From the NCBI GenBank assembly GCA_023443025.1, contig JAEZWM010000016.1, positions 6,295 to 70,294 on the forward strand: a stretch of DNA of 64,000 nucleotides. The letters are read 5' to 3'. Source of the DNA: Bacillota bacterium. Its GTDB lineage: Bacteria; Bacillota; Clostridia; Tissierellales; Peptoniphilaceae. This document shows, piece by piece, positions 17,911-26,820 of the stretch. Position 1 is the first letter of the stretch, and each line of letters opens with the position of its first letter. A program made the translations under genes and the position numbers. The notes below the pieces were generated by a model. The model made no database searches. It worked only from the letters and a program-made list of their open reading frames with translations, and was not told the DNA's origin.

Positions 17911-18798
17911 ATGAGTTTTAAATCGGGTTTTGTAACAGTTATCGGCAGACCAAACGTTGGTAAGTCAACATTACTAAATAAAGTAATCGGAGAAAAAATT
18001 TCAATCATATCTGACAAACCACAAACCACTAGAAACAAAATACAAATGATTTATACTGATGATGAGTCACAAATAATCTTTCTTGACACTCCGGGGATTC
18101 AGATGCCTAAAAATGTTTTAGGAGAATACATGTTAAAAGTTTCAAAATCCACTCTAGAGGATGTGGATGTAATTACCATGTTGGTAGAAGTGGGAGAAGC
18201 CTTTGGAAAACTGGATAGCTATGTCATAAATGAAATAAAGGATATAGATACCCCAAAGATACTATTAATTAATAAAATAGATCTTGAAACTGAAGATAAT
18301 TTAAGTGAATTAATAAAAAAATATGAAGCTAAAGGCATATTTGACGAGATAATACCCATATCAGCACTTAATTCAGAGAACATTGAAGTCTTTATGGAAA
18401 AATTAAAGGAAAGACTTCCTGAGGGGCCAATGTATTATCCGGATGACATGATAACGGATCAACCGGAGAGAGCTATCATACAAGAGTTGATAAGAGAAAA
18501 AATCCTACTAAATATGCATGAAGAAATACCTCATGGTGTTGCTGTCGAAGTTATAAGTGTCAAACAAAGAGAAGGAAGAAATCTAATAGATGTAGAAGCA
18601 AATATACATGTAGAGAAAAAATCACACAAACCAATGATAATCGGTAAAGGCGGAAGTATGATTCAAAAAGTGGGAACTGAATCAAGAATCGATATTGAAA
18701 GACTTATGGATACAAAAGTTAATCTTCAATTATGGGTAAAAATAACCAAGGACTGGAGAAGTAAAGAAGATAGGGTTAAGGGTTTTGGTTACAAGTAA
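17911..18798 (+). CDS. era: GTPase Era
   Basis: 295 residues. GTPase motifs are GRPNVGKST near residue 12, DTPGIQMP and NKID; the C-terminal KH domain has MIIGKGGSMIQKVG. It binds the 3' end of 16S rRNA in 30S assembly. SD aaagggg. Its last 14 bases overlap recO. Confidence 0.96.
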   Translation: MSFKSGFVTVIGRPNVGKSTLLNKVIGEKISIISDKPQTTRNKIQMIYTDDESQIIFLDTPGIQMPKNVLGEYMLKVSKSTLEDVDVITMLVEVGEAFGKLDSYVINEIKDIDTPKILLINKIDLETEDNLSELIKKYEAKGIFDEIIPISALNSENIEVFMEKLKERLPEGPMYYPDDMITDQPERAIIQELIREKILLNMHEEIPHGVAVEVISVKQREGRNLIDVEANIHVEKKSHKPMIIGKGGSMIQKVGTESRIDIERLMDTKVNLQLWVKITKDWRSKEDRVKGFGYK

Positions 18799-19540
18799 AT
18801 TAAATGATGTAAATGGACTGGTAATAAATGAGTTAAAGTATGGAAATACTTCAAAGATAATAACAGTTTTTACCTCTGAAATCGGAATAATAAAGATAAT
18901 GTGTCAAGGAGCTTACAGAAAAAACAGCCCATTAGCCTCTTTGACCAATAAATATAGTTTTGTAAATTATAATTTAAACAAGGGAAAAAACTTTTATTAT
19001 ATAATTGATGGGGAATCATTAGAGAATAATTTTTATCTTACAAATTCTCTTAAATTAGTAACAGTTTCCGGACTAATGACAGAGCTTTTAGAAAAAACGC
19101 TGGTACCTGAAAATCCAGAACCGGAAATATATGGACTTATAAAGACTTTTTTTAAAGTATTAAAAGAAAATCCTGATAAGGTTGAAGTACTCCTACTGTC
19201 TGTGTTAGTCAAGTATTCTTCATTTGTAGGTTATAGGCCTAACTTAAATGGATGCATAAGATGCGGAGATAAGAACTCAAATTATTATATTATTGACGAA
19301 AATGCAGGAGGAGCAATATGCTCTGAATGTAAATTTAATAATGGTTCAAAAATTTCAAAAGATGAACTTGTTTACTTAACTAGGCTACTATACTTGCCTA
19401 TGGCGGATAACCTTGACAGGTCAACAGAAAGCATTGATCACAGGCAATTGACAAGAAATATGCTGGGATTTATTATTAAAAATCTGGAAATTCAAGATTT
19501 AAAGATTACGAAATGGCTTGAAAGCGCAAAATTAATATAG
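18785..19540 (+). CDS. recO: DNA repair protein RecO
   Basis: 251 residues from a TTG start inside the end of era; no ATG fits the conserved N-terminal OB fold (DVNGLVINELKYGNTSKIITVFT). A zinc knuckle (CIRCGDKN, then CSECK) lies in the C-terminal domain. It loads RecA onto SSB-coated DNA with RecR. era-recO order is conserved. Confidence 0.92.
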   Translation: MVTSKLNDVNGLVINELKYGNTSKIITVFTSEIGIIKIMCQGAYRKNSPLASLTNKYSFVNYNLNKGKNFYYIIDGESLENNFYLTNSLKLVTVSGLMTELLEKTLVPENPEPEIYGLIKTFFKVLKENPDKVEVLLLSVLVKYSSFVGYRPNLNGCIRCGDKNSNYYIIDENAGGAICSECKFNNGSKISKDELVYLTRLLYLPMADNLDRSTESIDHRQLTRNMLGFIIKNLEIQDLKITKWLESAKLI

Positions 19541-19588
19541 ATTTATAATAGAACATATATAAATTGCATATAATTAGGGGGAATAAGT

Positions 19589-20467
19589 ATGTATTTTCAG
19601 GATATGATGATTAAATTGTTAAAATACTGGGGCGACAAAGGATGTATAATCCTAGAACCATATGATGTAGAAAAAGGAGCGGGAACTATGAGTCCTCATA
19701 CATTCCTAAGGACTATAGGACCGGAGCCTTGGAGTACGGTATATGTTGAACCTTCAAGAAGACCTGCGGATGGTAGATATGGAGAGAATCCAAATAGGCT
19801 CTACCAACACCATCAATTACAAGTTATTTTAAAGCCTTCACCTGAAGATATACAGGATTTATACTTAGATTCACTGGAAGTTATTGGGATTGACCCAAAG
19901 ATTCATGACATAAGATTTGTTGAGGACAATTGGGAAGCTCCAACACTTGGTGCTTGGGGATTAGGATGGGAAGTATGGCTAGATGGTATGGAGATTACTC
20001 AATTTACCTATTTTCAGCAGGTAGGTGGAATAAATTGTGATCCGGAATCCGGTGAACTTACCTATGGTCTTGAAAGAATAGCGATGTATTTACAAGATGT
20101 AGATAATGTGTATGACATTAAGTGGAATGAAAACTTTAGCTATGGAGACATATTTAGTCAACCTGAGTATGAACACTCTGTATATAGCTTTGATAATGCG
20201 GACATCGATGTTTTAAAAGAGCTTTTTAATACGTACGAGAAACAAGCAGAGGTAAATATTGAAGAGAGACTGATATATCCTGCATATGATTATGTTCTTA
20301 AATGCTCACATACTTTTAATGTACTTGATGCAAGAGGAGCCATAGGTGTTTCGGAGAGAGCTCATTATATACAAAGAGTAAGAAATTTGGCAAGACATAT
20401 TGCTGTGCAATATTACGATGTAAGGGAACAAATGGGATTCCCAATGCTTAAAAAGGAGGCGGAATAA
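19589..20467 (+). CDS. glyQ: Glycyl-tRNA synthetase alpha subunit
   Basis: 292 residues with the class II catalytic segment ([39 protein letters not shown]) typical of bacterial GlyQ. It forms the alpha2beta2 enzyme with GlyS, which begins immediately after. No T-box is seen in the 48-base gap after recO, so regulation is probably by read-through or a short-leader promoter. Confidence 0.97.
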   Translation: MYFQDMMIKLLKYWGDKGCIILEPYDVEKGAGTMSPHTFLRTIGPEPWSTVYVEPSRRPADGRYGENPNRLYQHHQLQVILKPSPEDIQDLYLDSLEVIGIDPKIHDIRFVEDNWEAPTLGAWGLGWEVWLDGMEITQFTYFQQVGGINCDPESGELTYGLERIAMYLQDVDNVYDIKWNENFSYGDIFSQPEYEHSVYSFDNADIDVLKELFNTYEKQAEVNIEERLIYPAYDYVLKCSHTFNVLDARGAIGVSERAHYIQRVRNLARHIAVQYYDVREQMGFPMLKKEAE

Positions 20468-22540
20468 ATGAAAGATACTTATTTATTAGAAATAGGAGTC
20501 GAGGAATTTCCTGCCGCTTATGTAGAATTGACAAAGTCTCAATTAAAAAATTCATTTGAAAAATTGCTGGTTGAAAACAAGGTAGAATATGAAGATATTA
20601 ATGTTGAATCCACACCAAGAAGATTTTCAACTTTTATTAACGGAATTGAGCAAAGTACTGATGAAATTAAACAAAAAATAAAAGGACCTTCAAAGAAGAT
20701 TGCGTATGATGATCAGGGAGAACCTTCCAAAGCGCTACATGGTTTCTTAAGGGGTCAAGGATGCCAATTAGAAGATGTTTTCACAGAGATAGTTGGAGAA
20801 GATGAATATATCTTTGTTGAAAAGATAATAGAAATCAAACCAGCTTCTGAAATACTGGCTGAAGCAATTCCGGATATTATAAAAAGCATGGTATTTCCCA
20901 TGGCAATGAAATGGGGAGTAAAGAGCTTTAGATTTGCAAGACCCATAAGATGGATAGTTTCCATGTACAATGATAATGTATTGGCATTTGAACTGGATGG
21001 TATACCTGTCGACAATGTAACCAGAGGTCATAGGGTTCTTGGTAGCAACGAGATCATAATTGACAAAATAGAAAACTATGAAAAGCTTCTTGAAGACAAC
21101 GGAGTAATATTAAAGCAGTCTGATAGAAGATCTATGATAATCCACCAAGCAAATAGGTTGTCTAAAGAAAAAGGTGGGAACCTATTTAAAGATGACCAGC
21201 TATTAAATGAAGTTGTAAATATTACCGAATACCCAACTGCATTACTTGGGAATATTCAAGATGAATACTTGGAACTACCTAAAGAAGTTGTTATAACTCC
21301 GATGAAGGATCATCAAAGATACTTTCCGATTATAGACGACAAAGGAAATTTACTACCATACTTTATAACCGTTAGAAATGGTGGAGAAGAGGGGCTTGAA
21401 GAAGTTCAAAGAGGAAATGAAAAGGTAATAGCACCGAGACTTGCAGATGCAAAATTCTTCTTTGAAGAAGATACCAAGAGAAGTCTTGAAGATTATTTAG
21501 AAATACTAAAAACCGCATCATTCCACGAAAAACTTGGGACTATTTACGATAAATCTAAAAGACTAGTAAAGTTATCCAAACTTATTGGAGAGCAGCTGGC
21601 TGTTGGAGACGAGACGATTAAGAACACGGAAAGAGCTGCGCTTCTTTCAAAAGCTGATTTAGTTACTAAGCTGGTAATAGAGTTCACGGAACTTCAAGGT
21701 GTAATGGGAATGATTTACTCCAGTAGATCCGGTGAAAATCATATAGTTTCTACTGCAATTATGGAGCAGTATTTACCAAAGTATGCAGGAGATGACTTAC
21801 CTAAAAGTACAGCAGGTAAAATTCTAAGCATTGCTGATAAAGTTGACACAATAGTAGGGATGTACGCTGTAGGTATAAAGGTTACAGGTTCTCAAGATCC
21901 GTTTGCACTTAGACGTGCAGCGCTTGGGATAATTAACATAGTGATACAAAATCAGCTTGACTTTAATTTTGAAGACATCGTGAGAAACTCACTATATACT
22001 TATCTGGAAGACCAAGGGCTTGTATTTGATTATGAAACCGTTAAAGCGGACATACTCGAATTTATAAAACAAAGGCTAAGGGTTAAACTAATAGACGAAG
22101 GATACAGATATGATGTGGTAGACGCGTGCTTCGAAGTCGATATATCCAATATCTACTATACTGCAGAAAGAGTTAAGGCTGTAAATGAATGGATAGAGAA
22201 AACAGATCCTGAAATTCTACAGACCCTAAGTAGACTTGAAAACATTGCAAAAGGTCATGAAATCAGTGAGATTGATGTGGAATTATTAGTTGACCCACCT
22301 GAATTGGAACTATACAATAAGTTGTCAATAGCTAATGAAATAGAAGAATTAATAGATAAGAAAAATTATGAAACCGCTCTGGAAAAATTTGACACTATAA
22401 CCGATTCGATAAATTCATTCTTAGACAATATAATGGTCATGGTAGATGATAACAATATTAGAAATAACAGATTATCCATACTTGGAAATATATATTCTGT
22501 TGTTATAAGATTATTTATGCCAAGCAAAATAGTTAAGTAA
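20468..22540 (+). CDS. glyS: Glycyl-tRNA synthetase beta subunit
   Basis: 690 residues, the full usual length. It starts with YLLEIGVEEFPAAYV, contains SADKVDT-like (SIADKVDTIVGMYAVG) and GSQDPFALRRAALGI segments of the HD-like core, and ends with the DALR anticodon-binding region (NIMVMVDDNNIRNNRLSIL). The SD aaggagg lies in the end of glyQ. Confidence 0.97.
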   Translation: MKDTYLLEIGVEEFPAAYVELTKSQLKNSFEKLLVENKVEYEDINVESTPRRFSTFINGIEQSTDEIKQKIKGPSKKIAYDDQGEPSKALHGFLRGQGCQLEDVFTEIVGEDEYIFVEKIIEIKPASEILAEAIPDIIKSMVFPMAMKWGVKSFRFARPIRWIVSMYNDNVLAFELDGIPVDNVTRGHRVLGSNEIIIDKIENYEKLLEDNGVILKQSDRRSMIIHQANRLSKEKGGNLFKDDQLLNEVVNITEYPTALLGNIQDEYLELPKEVVITPMKDHQRYFPIIDDKGNLLPYFITVRNGGEEGLEEVQRGNEKVIAPRLADAKFFFEEDTKRSLEDYLEILKTASFHEKLGTIYDKSKRLVKLSKLIGEQLAVGDETIKNTERAALLSKADLVTKLVIEFTELQGVMGMIYSSRSGENHIVSTAIMEQYLPKYAGDDLPKSTAGKILSIADKVDTIVGMYAVGIKVTGSQDPFALRRAALGIINIVIQNQLDFNFEDIVRNSLYTYLEDQGLVFDYETVKADILEFIKQRLRVKLIDEGYRYDVVDACFEVDISNIYYTAERVKAVNEWIEKTDPEILQTLSRLENIAKGHEISEIDVELLVDPPELELYNKLSIANEIEELIDKKNYETALEKFDTITDSINSFLDNIMVMVDDNNIRNNRLSILGNIYSVVIRLFMPSKIVK

Positions 22541-22559
22541 TTTTATTAAGGGGGTTTAT

Positions 22560-23381
22560 ATGGCGCATTGGAATATTAGAGTAATATCTGACTCCCTCGG
22601 TGAGACTGGGGAACATGTAGTTCACGCACTAATGAAACAGTTTCCAAATCAAAGGTACCATGTAGTAAGGTATCCACATATAGTAAGTACTGAACAGGTT
22701 GATGATATATTTGTTTTCCTTAAAAGAGGAGAAATAGTCATATCTACAATTGTTCTTGAAGATTTAAGAAACTACCTTATTCAAAAGGGACAAGAAGACG
22801 GTATACATGTATTTGACATACTTGGAGGACCTATTAAGCAGTTTGAAATGGCTTTTGGAGAGCATGCTACTCAAAGACCCGGTGGTATTAGAGAACTTGA
22901 TGATGACTATTTTGACAAAATCGCAGCGATTGAGTTTACTGTAAAGTATGACGATGGCAAGGATCCAAGAGGTATAATGATGGCCGATGCAGTCCTTATC
23001 GGTGTATCGAGAACATCAAAAACACCTACTTCCATGTTTTTAGCAAATAAAGGATACAAAGTTGTCAATATACCTTTAGTACCTGAAATCCCGGTACCGA
23101 AAGAGCTATACCAAGCTGATCCTAAGAGGGTAATAGGACTTATCATCGATCCTGAAAAATTAAACAAAATAAGGATTGAAAGACTAAAATCTTTAGGAAT
23201 TGACAGTACAGCAGATTACGCAAATGATCAAAGAATCAGAGAAGAGTTAGAATATGCCAAAAAAGTAATAAGTGATATTGGTTGCGACGTTATCGACGTT
23301 ACTAATAGTACAATAGAAGGTACTGCTGGAAGGATTGTAGATATCTTAAGAGAACACTTTCCACAAGGTATTATTAAATAA
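22560..23381 (+). CDS. Pyruvate,phosphate dikinase regulatory protein (kinase/pyrophosphorylase)
   Basis: 273 residues of the DUF299/PPSR family. The N-terminus is IRVISDSLGETGEHV and the P-loop GVSRTSKT is at 148-155. The family phosphorylates PPDK or PEP synthase with ADP and reverses this by phosphorolysis. No ppdK is in the window. It follows glyS as in Bacillus (yqfL). Which target it controls is not decidable here. Confidence 0.93.
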   Translation: MAHWNIRVISDSLGETGEHVVHALMKQFPNQRYHVVRYPHIVSTEQVDDIFVFLKRGEIVISTIVLEDLRNYLIQKGQEDGIHVFDILGGPIKQFEMAFGEHATQRPGGIRELDDDYFDKIAAIEFTVKYDDGKDPRGIMMADAVLIGVSRTSKTPTSMFLANKGYKVVNIPLVPEIPVPKELYQADPKRVIGLIIDPEKLNKIRIERLKSLGIDSTADYANDQRIREELEYAKKVISDIGCDVIDVTNSTIEGTAGRIVDILREHFPQGIIK

Positions 23382-23412
23382 AAGTGGTGCGGCTATTTAT
23401 GCCGCACCACTT
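23382..23412. terminator. Bidirectional terminator between converging genes
   Basis: Arms 23382-23393 (aagtggtgcggc) and 23401-23412 pair perfectly over 12 bases with a 7-base loop. The minus-strand gene's last codons lie inside the hairpin, so one structure ends both transcripts. Confidence 0.85.
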
Positions 23413-24727
23413 CGAATCTTTCCAAGGTATAATCCTCAGATGGACTTATACCTGCTTTACTAAGTGCAATTCGAACTTGGTCCTCTACATTGTCAACGCC
23501 TTCGATATTTGGAAGCAGAAGACCGCTTCTCATTTGTGACCTGACGATTACACCATATTTATCTGTATCTAACTTTTCAATACTATCAATTACTTCCGGT
23601 TCAAATAACACATCTACAGAGATATTTAAATCGTGCAGTTCAGAAACATCTACAGGGTAGAACCTAGGATCTCGAGAACAAGCAGAAATGGCGTTATTGA
23701 TTATCTCAAGTGCTATATTTTCTTGAACGGGTTCTATTGTACCAATACAGCCTCTTAGCTGTCCATCTTTAAAAAGAGTAACAAAGATACCTGAACGGTT
23801 TTCTAATAGTTTATCCGGAGTATCTTTCGGTATAGGAAGGGCAGTTCTATTTACGACAAAATGTTCAACGGCCTTAGTAGCCAGATCAACATAGGGATCT
23901 TTAACATGAGAACTGTTTTTTATATCGAATTCCGCTACTGCATATCCAACCCCAAACGGACCTTCATATGATAAGATTCTAGATGCATAATCAGACCTTG
24001 ATAGGACTCCTGAAAGTATCAAAAGTGAGTTATAACCACATTGATGTGCATTTTCTACAAATGAATAATTTAGATCGCTTATAGAAGCCAAGTCAGACTT
24101 ATTTATAGCTTCGGTAATAAACTTGTCAAACTTAGGACCTTCTTCAGTATAGCTATAGGGTCCTCTATCTAAAAGTGAGTGAGAAAGATCGCCACTAGCT
24201 ATAACTATAAATGTTTCCTCTGAACTTTCCATCTCATCATATAACAATGCTCCAAAATTACTTAGAAGTTTTCTATTTATCAATCCGTAATTCATGGGTA
24301 TAAGTTTAAAATTAGAGTATTCTTTCACTACAAAGGAAAGAGGTACCATAATTCCATGATCAAGTTTAAAATCATAACCGCCTGAGCGTTCATCTAATAA
24401 AACAGCTGGCAAATTACGCTCCTCTGTGGCCATATAGATTTCATTTGCAAATTTAGTATTATTTTGAAACCTATATGAAAGTGAAGGATGACCAAATTGA
24501 GAGAAATCACCTTCTAGCCTATCGTTAGCAATAATCGTAACTGCATCCCTAAACATAGGTGCATGGGGTGATACGATAATAATATTATCAGGTCGAAGCT
24601 CCGTGATTTCTTTTGAAATATTAGTCATACTGTCTATTGTGTCTTGACAGATTCTTGATTCACTTCCACCTATTTCTTCTAAAATAATAGGAGGATGAGG
24701 TGTAAGATAAGCTTTCAATAATGTCAT
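23393..24727 (-). CDS. AmmeMemoRadiSam proteins B and A fused: LigB/Memo-like domain plus AMMECR1 domain
   Basis: 444 residues. Residues 1-268 are a Memo/class III extradiol-dioxygenase-like domain with likely metal histidines H11, H55 (SPHAP), H124 (LDHG) and H183 (GDLSH). Residues about 280-444 are an AMMECR1 domain with LRGCIG at 324-329 and SRDPRF. The system's biochemical role is unknown; human homologues are MEMO1 (iron-linked) and AMMECR1. The gene lies 15 bases after the radical SAM gene on the same strand, so they form one operon of two cistrons and three domains. Confidence 0.9.
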   Translation of the reverse strand: MTLLKAYLTPHPPIILEEIGGSESRICQDTIDSMTNISKEITELRPDNIIIVSPHAPMFRDAVTIIANDRLEGDFSQFGHPSLSYRFQNNTKFANEIYMATEERNLPAVLLDERSGGYDFKLDHGIMVPLSFVVKEYSNFKLIPMNYGLINRKLLSNFGALLYDEMESSEETFIVIASGDLSHSLLDRGPYSYTEEGPKFDKFITEAINKSDLASISDLNYSFVENAHQCGYNSLLILSGVLSRSDYASRILSYEGPFGVGYAVAEFDIKNSSHVKDPYVDLATKAVEHFVVNRTALPIPKDTPDKLLENRSGIFVTLFKDGQLRGCIGTIEPVQENIALEIINNAISACSRDPRFYPVDVSELHDLNISVDVLFEPEVIDSIEKLDTDKYGVIVRSQMRSGLLLPNIEGVDNVEDQVRIALSKAGISPSEDYTLERFEVVRHK

Positions 24728-24742
24728 ATTAATCTTCCTTTC

Positions 24743-25591
24743 CTATACATTACCTAAACTGACATATTTTAGTTTACTCTTAGCAATTCTGTATGCATTG
24801 TGCAAATCTTCAATATTAGTTGGAGGAATTTGCATTTTATAACTTGGGAAATATCTGGATAGATGAAGCGGTATATTCGGATTGATATTACTAATAGTAT
24901 CAACAAGGACTTCTATGTCTTTTGTACTTGAGTTTAAACCTGAAATTACGAGGTTAGTTATTTCAACGTGAATTCCAAATCTATCGGCTGCTTTAATGGT
25001 GTCAATAACAGGACCGGGTGAAGCTCCACAAATATTTTTATAATGGTTTACATTCATAAATTTTAAATCTATATTCATAGCGTCGATATATTTCGCAAGC
25101 TCAGCAAGTGGTTCAGGACTGATAAAGCCGTTTGTTACCATTACATTAACTAAATTATTACCTCTTATGAGCTTTGCTGTTTCCAGCACATATTCATACC
25201 ATATAGTAGGCTCGTTGTATGTATAAGCAAGTCCTATACTTCCATCCCTTAAAACTTGTTCTAAGATCAGTTCGGATGGCACCTCCCTTATATTAGCATT
25301 CAAATGAACTAATTCATAGTTTTGACAGTAATCACAACTTAAATTACATCCAAAAGTACCTATTGAACTTATCATTGTGCCCGGATGAAAATGTGAGAGC
25401 GGCTTTTTCTCAATTGGATCAATAGCATAAGATGCAACTCTTCCGTAGTTCATTGTATAAAGGATTCCCCATATGTTTTTTCTAACTTTACAGATACCTG
25501 TTCTATCCTGTTTAATTATACAATTATGTGGACAAAGCACGCATTGTACACTACCATCGTCCATTTTATAGTAATATAATGCTTCTTTCAT
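24743..25591 (-). CDS. AmmeMemoRadiSam system radical SAM enzyme
   Basis: 282 residues. An N-terminal cysteine cluster (C17, C20, C24, C34) precedes the radical SAM motif CNLSCDYC (C82, C86, C89). GTFGCNLSCDYCQN and YTYNEPTIWYEYV are typical of this PflA-related subgroup. It reduces SAM to a 5'-deoxyadenosyl radical; the substrate is unknown. It is the first gene of the minus-strand pair and is divergent from dgt across 182 bases. The N-terminal cysteines could hold an extra metal centre. Confidence 0.9.
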   Translation of the reverse strand: MKEALYYYKMDDGSVQCVLCPHNCIIKQDRTGICKVRKNIWGILYTMNYGRVASYAIDPIEKKPLSHFHPGTMISSIGTFGCNLSCDYCQNYELVHLNANIREVPSELILEQVLRDGSIGLAYTYNEPTIWYEYVLETAKLIRGNNLVNVMVTNGFISPEPLAELAKYIDAMNIDLKFMNVNHYKNICGASPGPVIDTIKAADRFGIHVEITNLVISGLNSSTKDIEVLVDTISNINPNIPLHLSRYFPSYKMQIPPTNIEDLHNAYRIAKSKLKYVSLGNV

Positions 25592-25625
25592 ATCTCCTCC
25601 TAAATTATGTTAAAAAAGATTTCTT

Positions 25626-25653
25626 TTTACATTTTCTAAAACTTTGATATAAT
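25626..25653 (+). promoter_or_regulatory. Promoter for dgt-dnaG-rpoD
   Basis: TTTACA at 25626-25631, a 16-base spacer and TATAAT at 25648-25653. This leaves a leader of about 110 bases before dgt. Confidence 0.6.
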
Positions 25654-25773
25654 AAATAAGGTTATACATAAATATATATACCCATTTATAATAATAAATT
25701 ATTTTTTGTGATTATTACATTAAAATGTATATTTTTCTTCAATCTAGGGTATATTTAAACCGGAGGGTATATA

Positions 25774-26802
25774 ATGAATATCAGAGAAAATTTGCTTGAA
25801 TTGGAAGAGAGAACTCTATCTCAGTATGCATCAAAAGCTTCTGAGTCAAGAGGAAGAAAAATAGAAGAACCGGAATGCGATATAAGAACCTGCTTTCAAA
25901 GAGACAGGGACAGAATTCTGCATTCTAAAGCCTTTCGAAGATTAAAGCATAAGACACAGGTGTTCATTTCTCCGGAAGGAGACCATTATAGGACTAGACT
26001 CACACATACTTTAGAAGTTGCACAAATTGCAAGAACACTTGCAAAAGCACTTAGGCTAAATGAGGATTTAGTTGAAGCGATAGCACTTGGACATGACCTT
26101 GGACATACACCCTTTGGGCATATTGGAGAAGAGGTGCTCAATAAATTAAACCCCGGTGGATTTAGGCATTATGAACAGTCTATGAGAGTCGTTGACATCC
26201 TTGAGTCAGGACATATAGGAAATGGATTGAATTTGACATATGAAGTAAGAGATGGTATTGCAAATCACACAGGTGACAATCTTGCAAGTACACTTGAAGG
26301 TAAATTAATAAAATATTCTGATAGAATAGCATATATTAATCACGATATTGACGATGCACTAAGAGCAGGGATTATTACTAAAGACGAACTTCCCTCAGAA
26401 TGTATAAGTGTTCTAGGCAAAAGTCATGGTGAGAGGATTAATACAATGGTATATGACCTGGTATATAATAGTCGTGATAAAAATGATATCATGATGAGTA
26501 AAAGAGTTCAAAATGCTACTCAAAGATTGAGAGAATTTATGTTTGACAGAGTTTATTATAATAATATAGTGAAGCAAGATGCAAATAAAGCTGAGTATAT
26601 TATGTCGCAAATTTATAATTATTATTTAAAGGATTTAAATAGACTACCAAAGAGGCATCTCGAGATTTACGAAGATGCAAATATAGAAGTACAATCAGAA
26701 TATGAAATAATTTCCGACTATATTGCCGGAATGACTGATAAATACGTATTATTTATTTTTGATGAACTTTTTATACCGAAATCATGGGAAATTAGGAATT
26801 AA
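25774..26802 (+). CDS. dGTP triphosphohydrolase-like HD-domain protein
   Basis: 342 residues. HD metal motifs are RTRLTHTLEV, and ALGHDLGHTPFGHIGEE carries the HD pair; SKAFRRLKHKTQVF is the nucleotide-site segment. The family converts dNTPs to deoxynucleosides and triphosphate. SD cggagg. It precedes dnaG and rpoD, a common Clostridia arrangement. Confidence 0.92.
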   Translation: MNIRENLLELEERTLSQYASKASESRGRKIEEPECDIRTCFQRDRDRILHSKAFRRLKHKTQVFISPEGDHYRTRLTHTLEVAQIARTLAKALRLNEDLVEAIALGHDLGHTPFGHIGEEVLNKLNPGGFRHYEQSMRVVDILESGHIGNGLNLTYEVRDGIANHTGDNLASTLEGKLIKYSDRIAYINHDIDDALRAGIITKDELPSECISVLGKSHGERINTMVYDLVYNSRDKNDIMMSKRVQNATQRLREFMFDRVYYNNIVKQDANKAEYIMSQIYNYYLKDLNRLPKRHLEIYEDANIEVQSEYEIISDYIAGMTDKYVLFIFDELFIPKSWEIRN

Positions 26803-26820
26803 AATCGAAATGAGGTAAGA

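Noticed and set aside
19541..19588. T-box leader before glyQS
   Set aside because: The gap to recO is only 48 bases and contains no T-box core or antiterminator.
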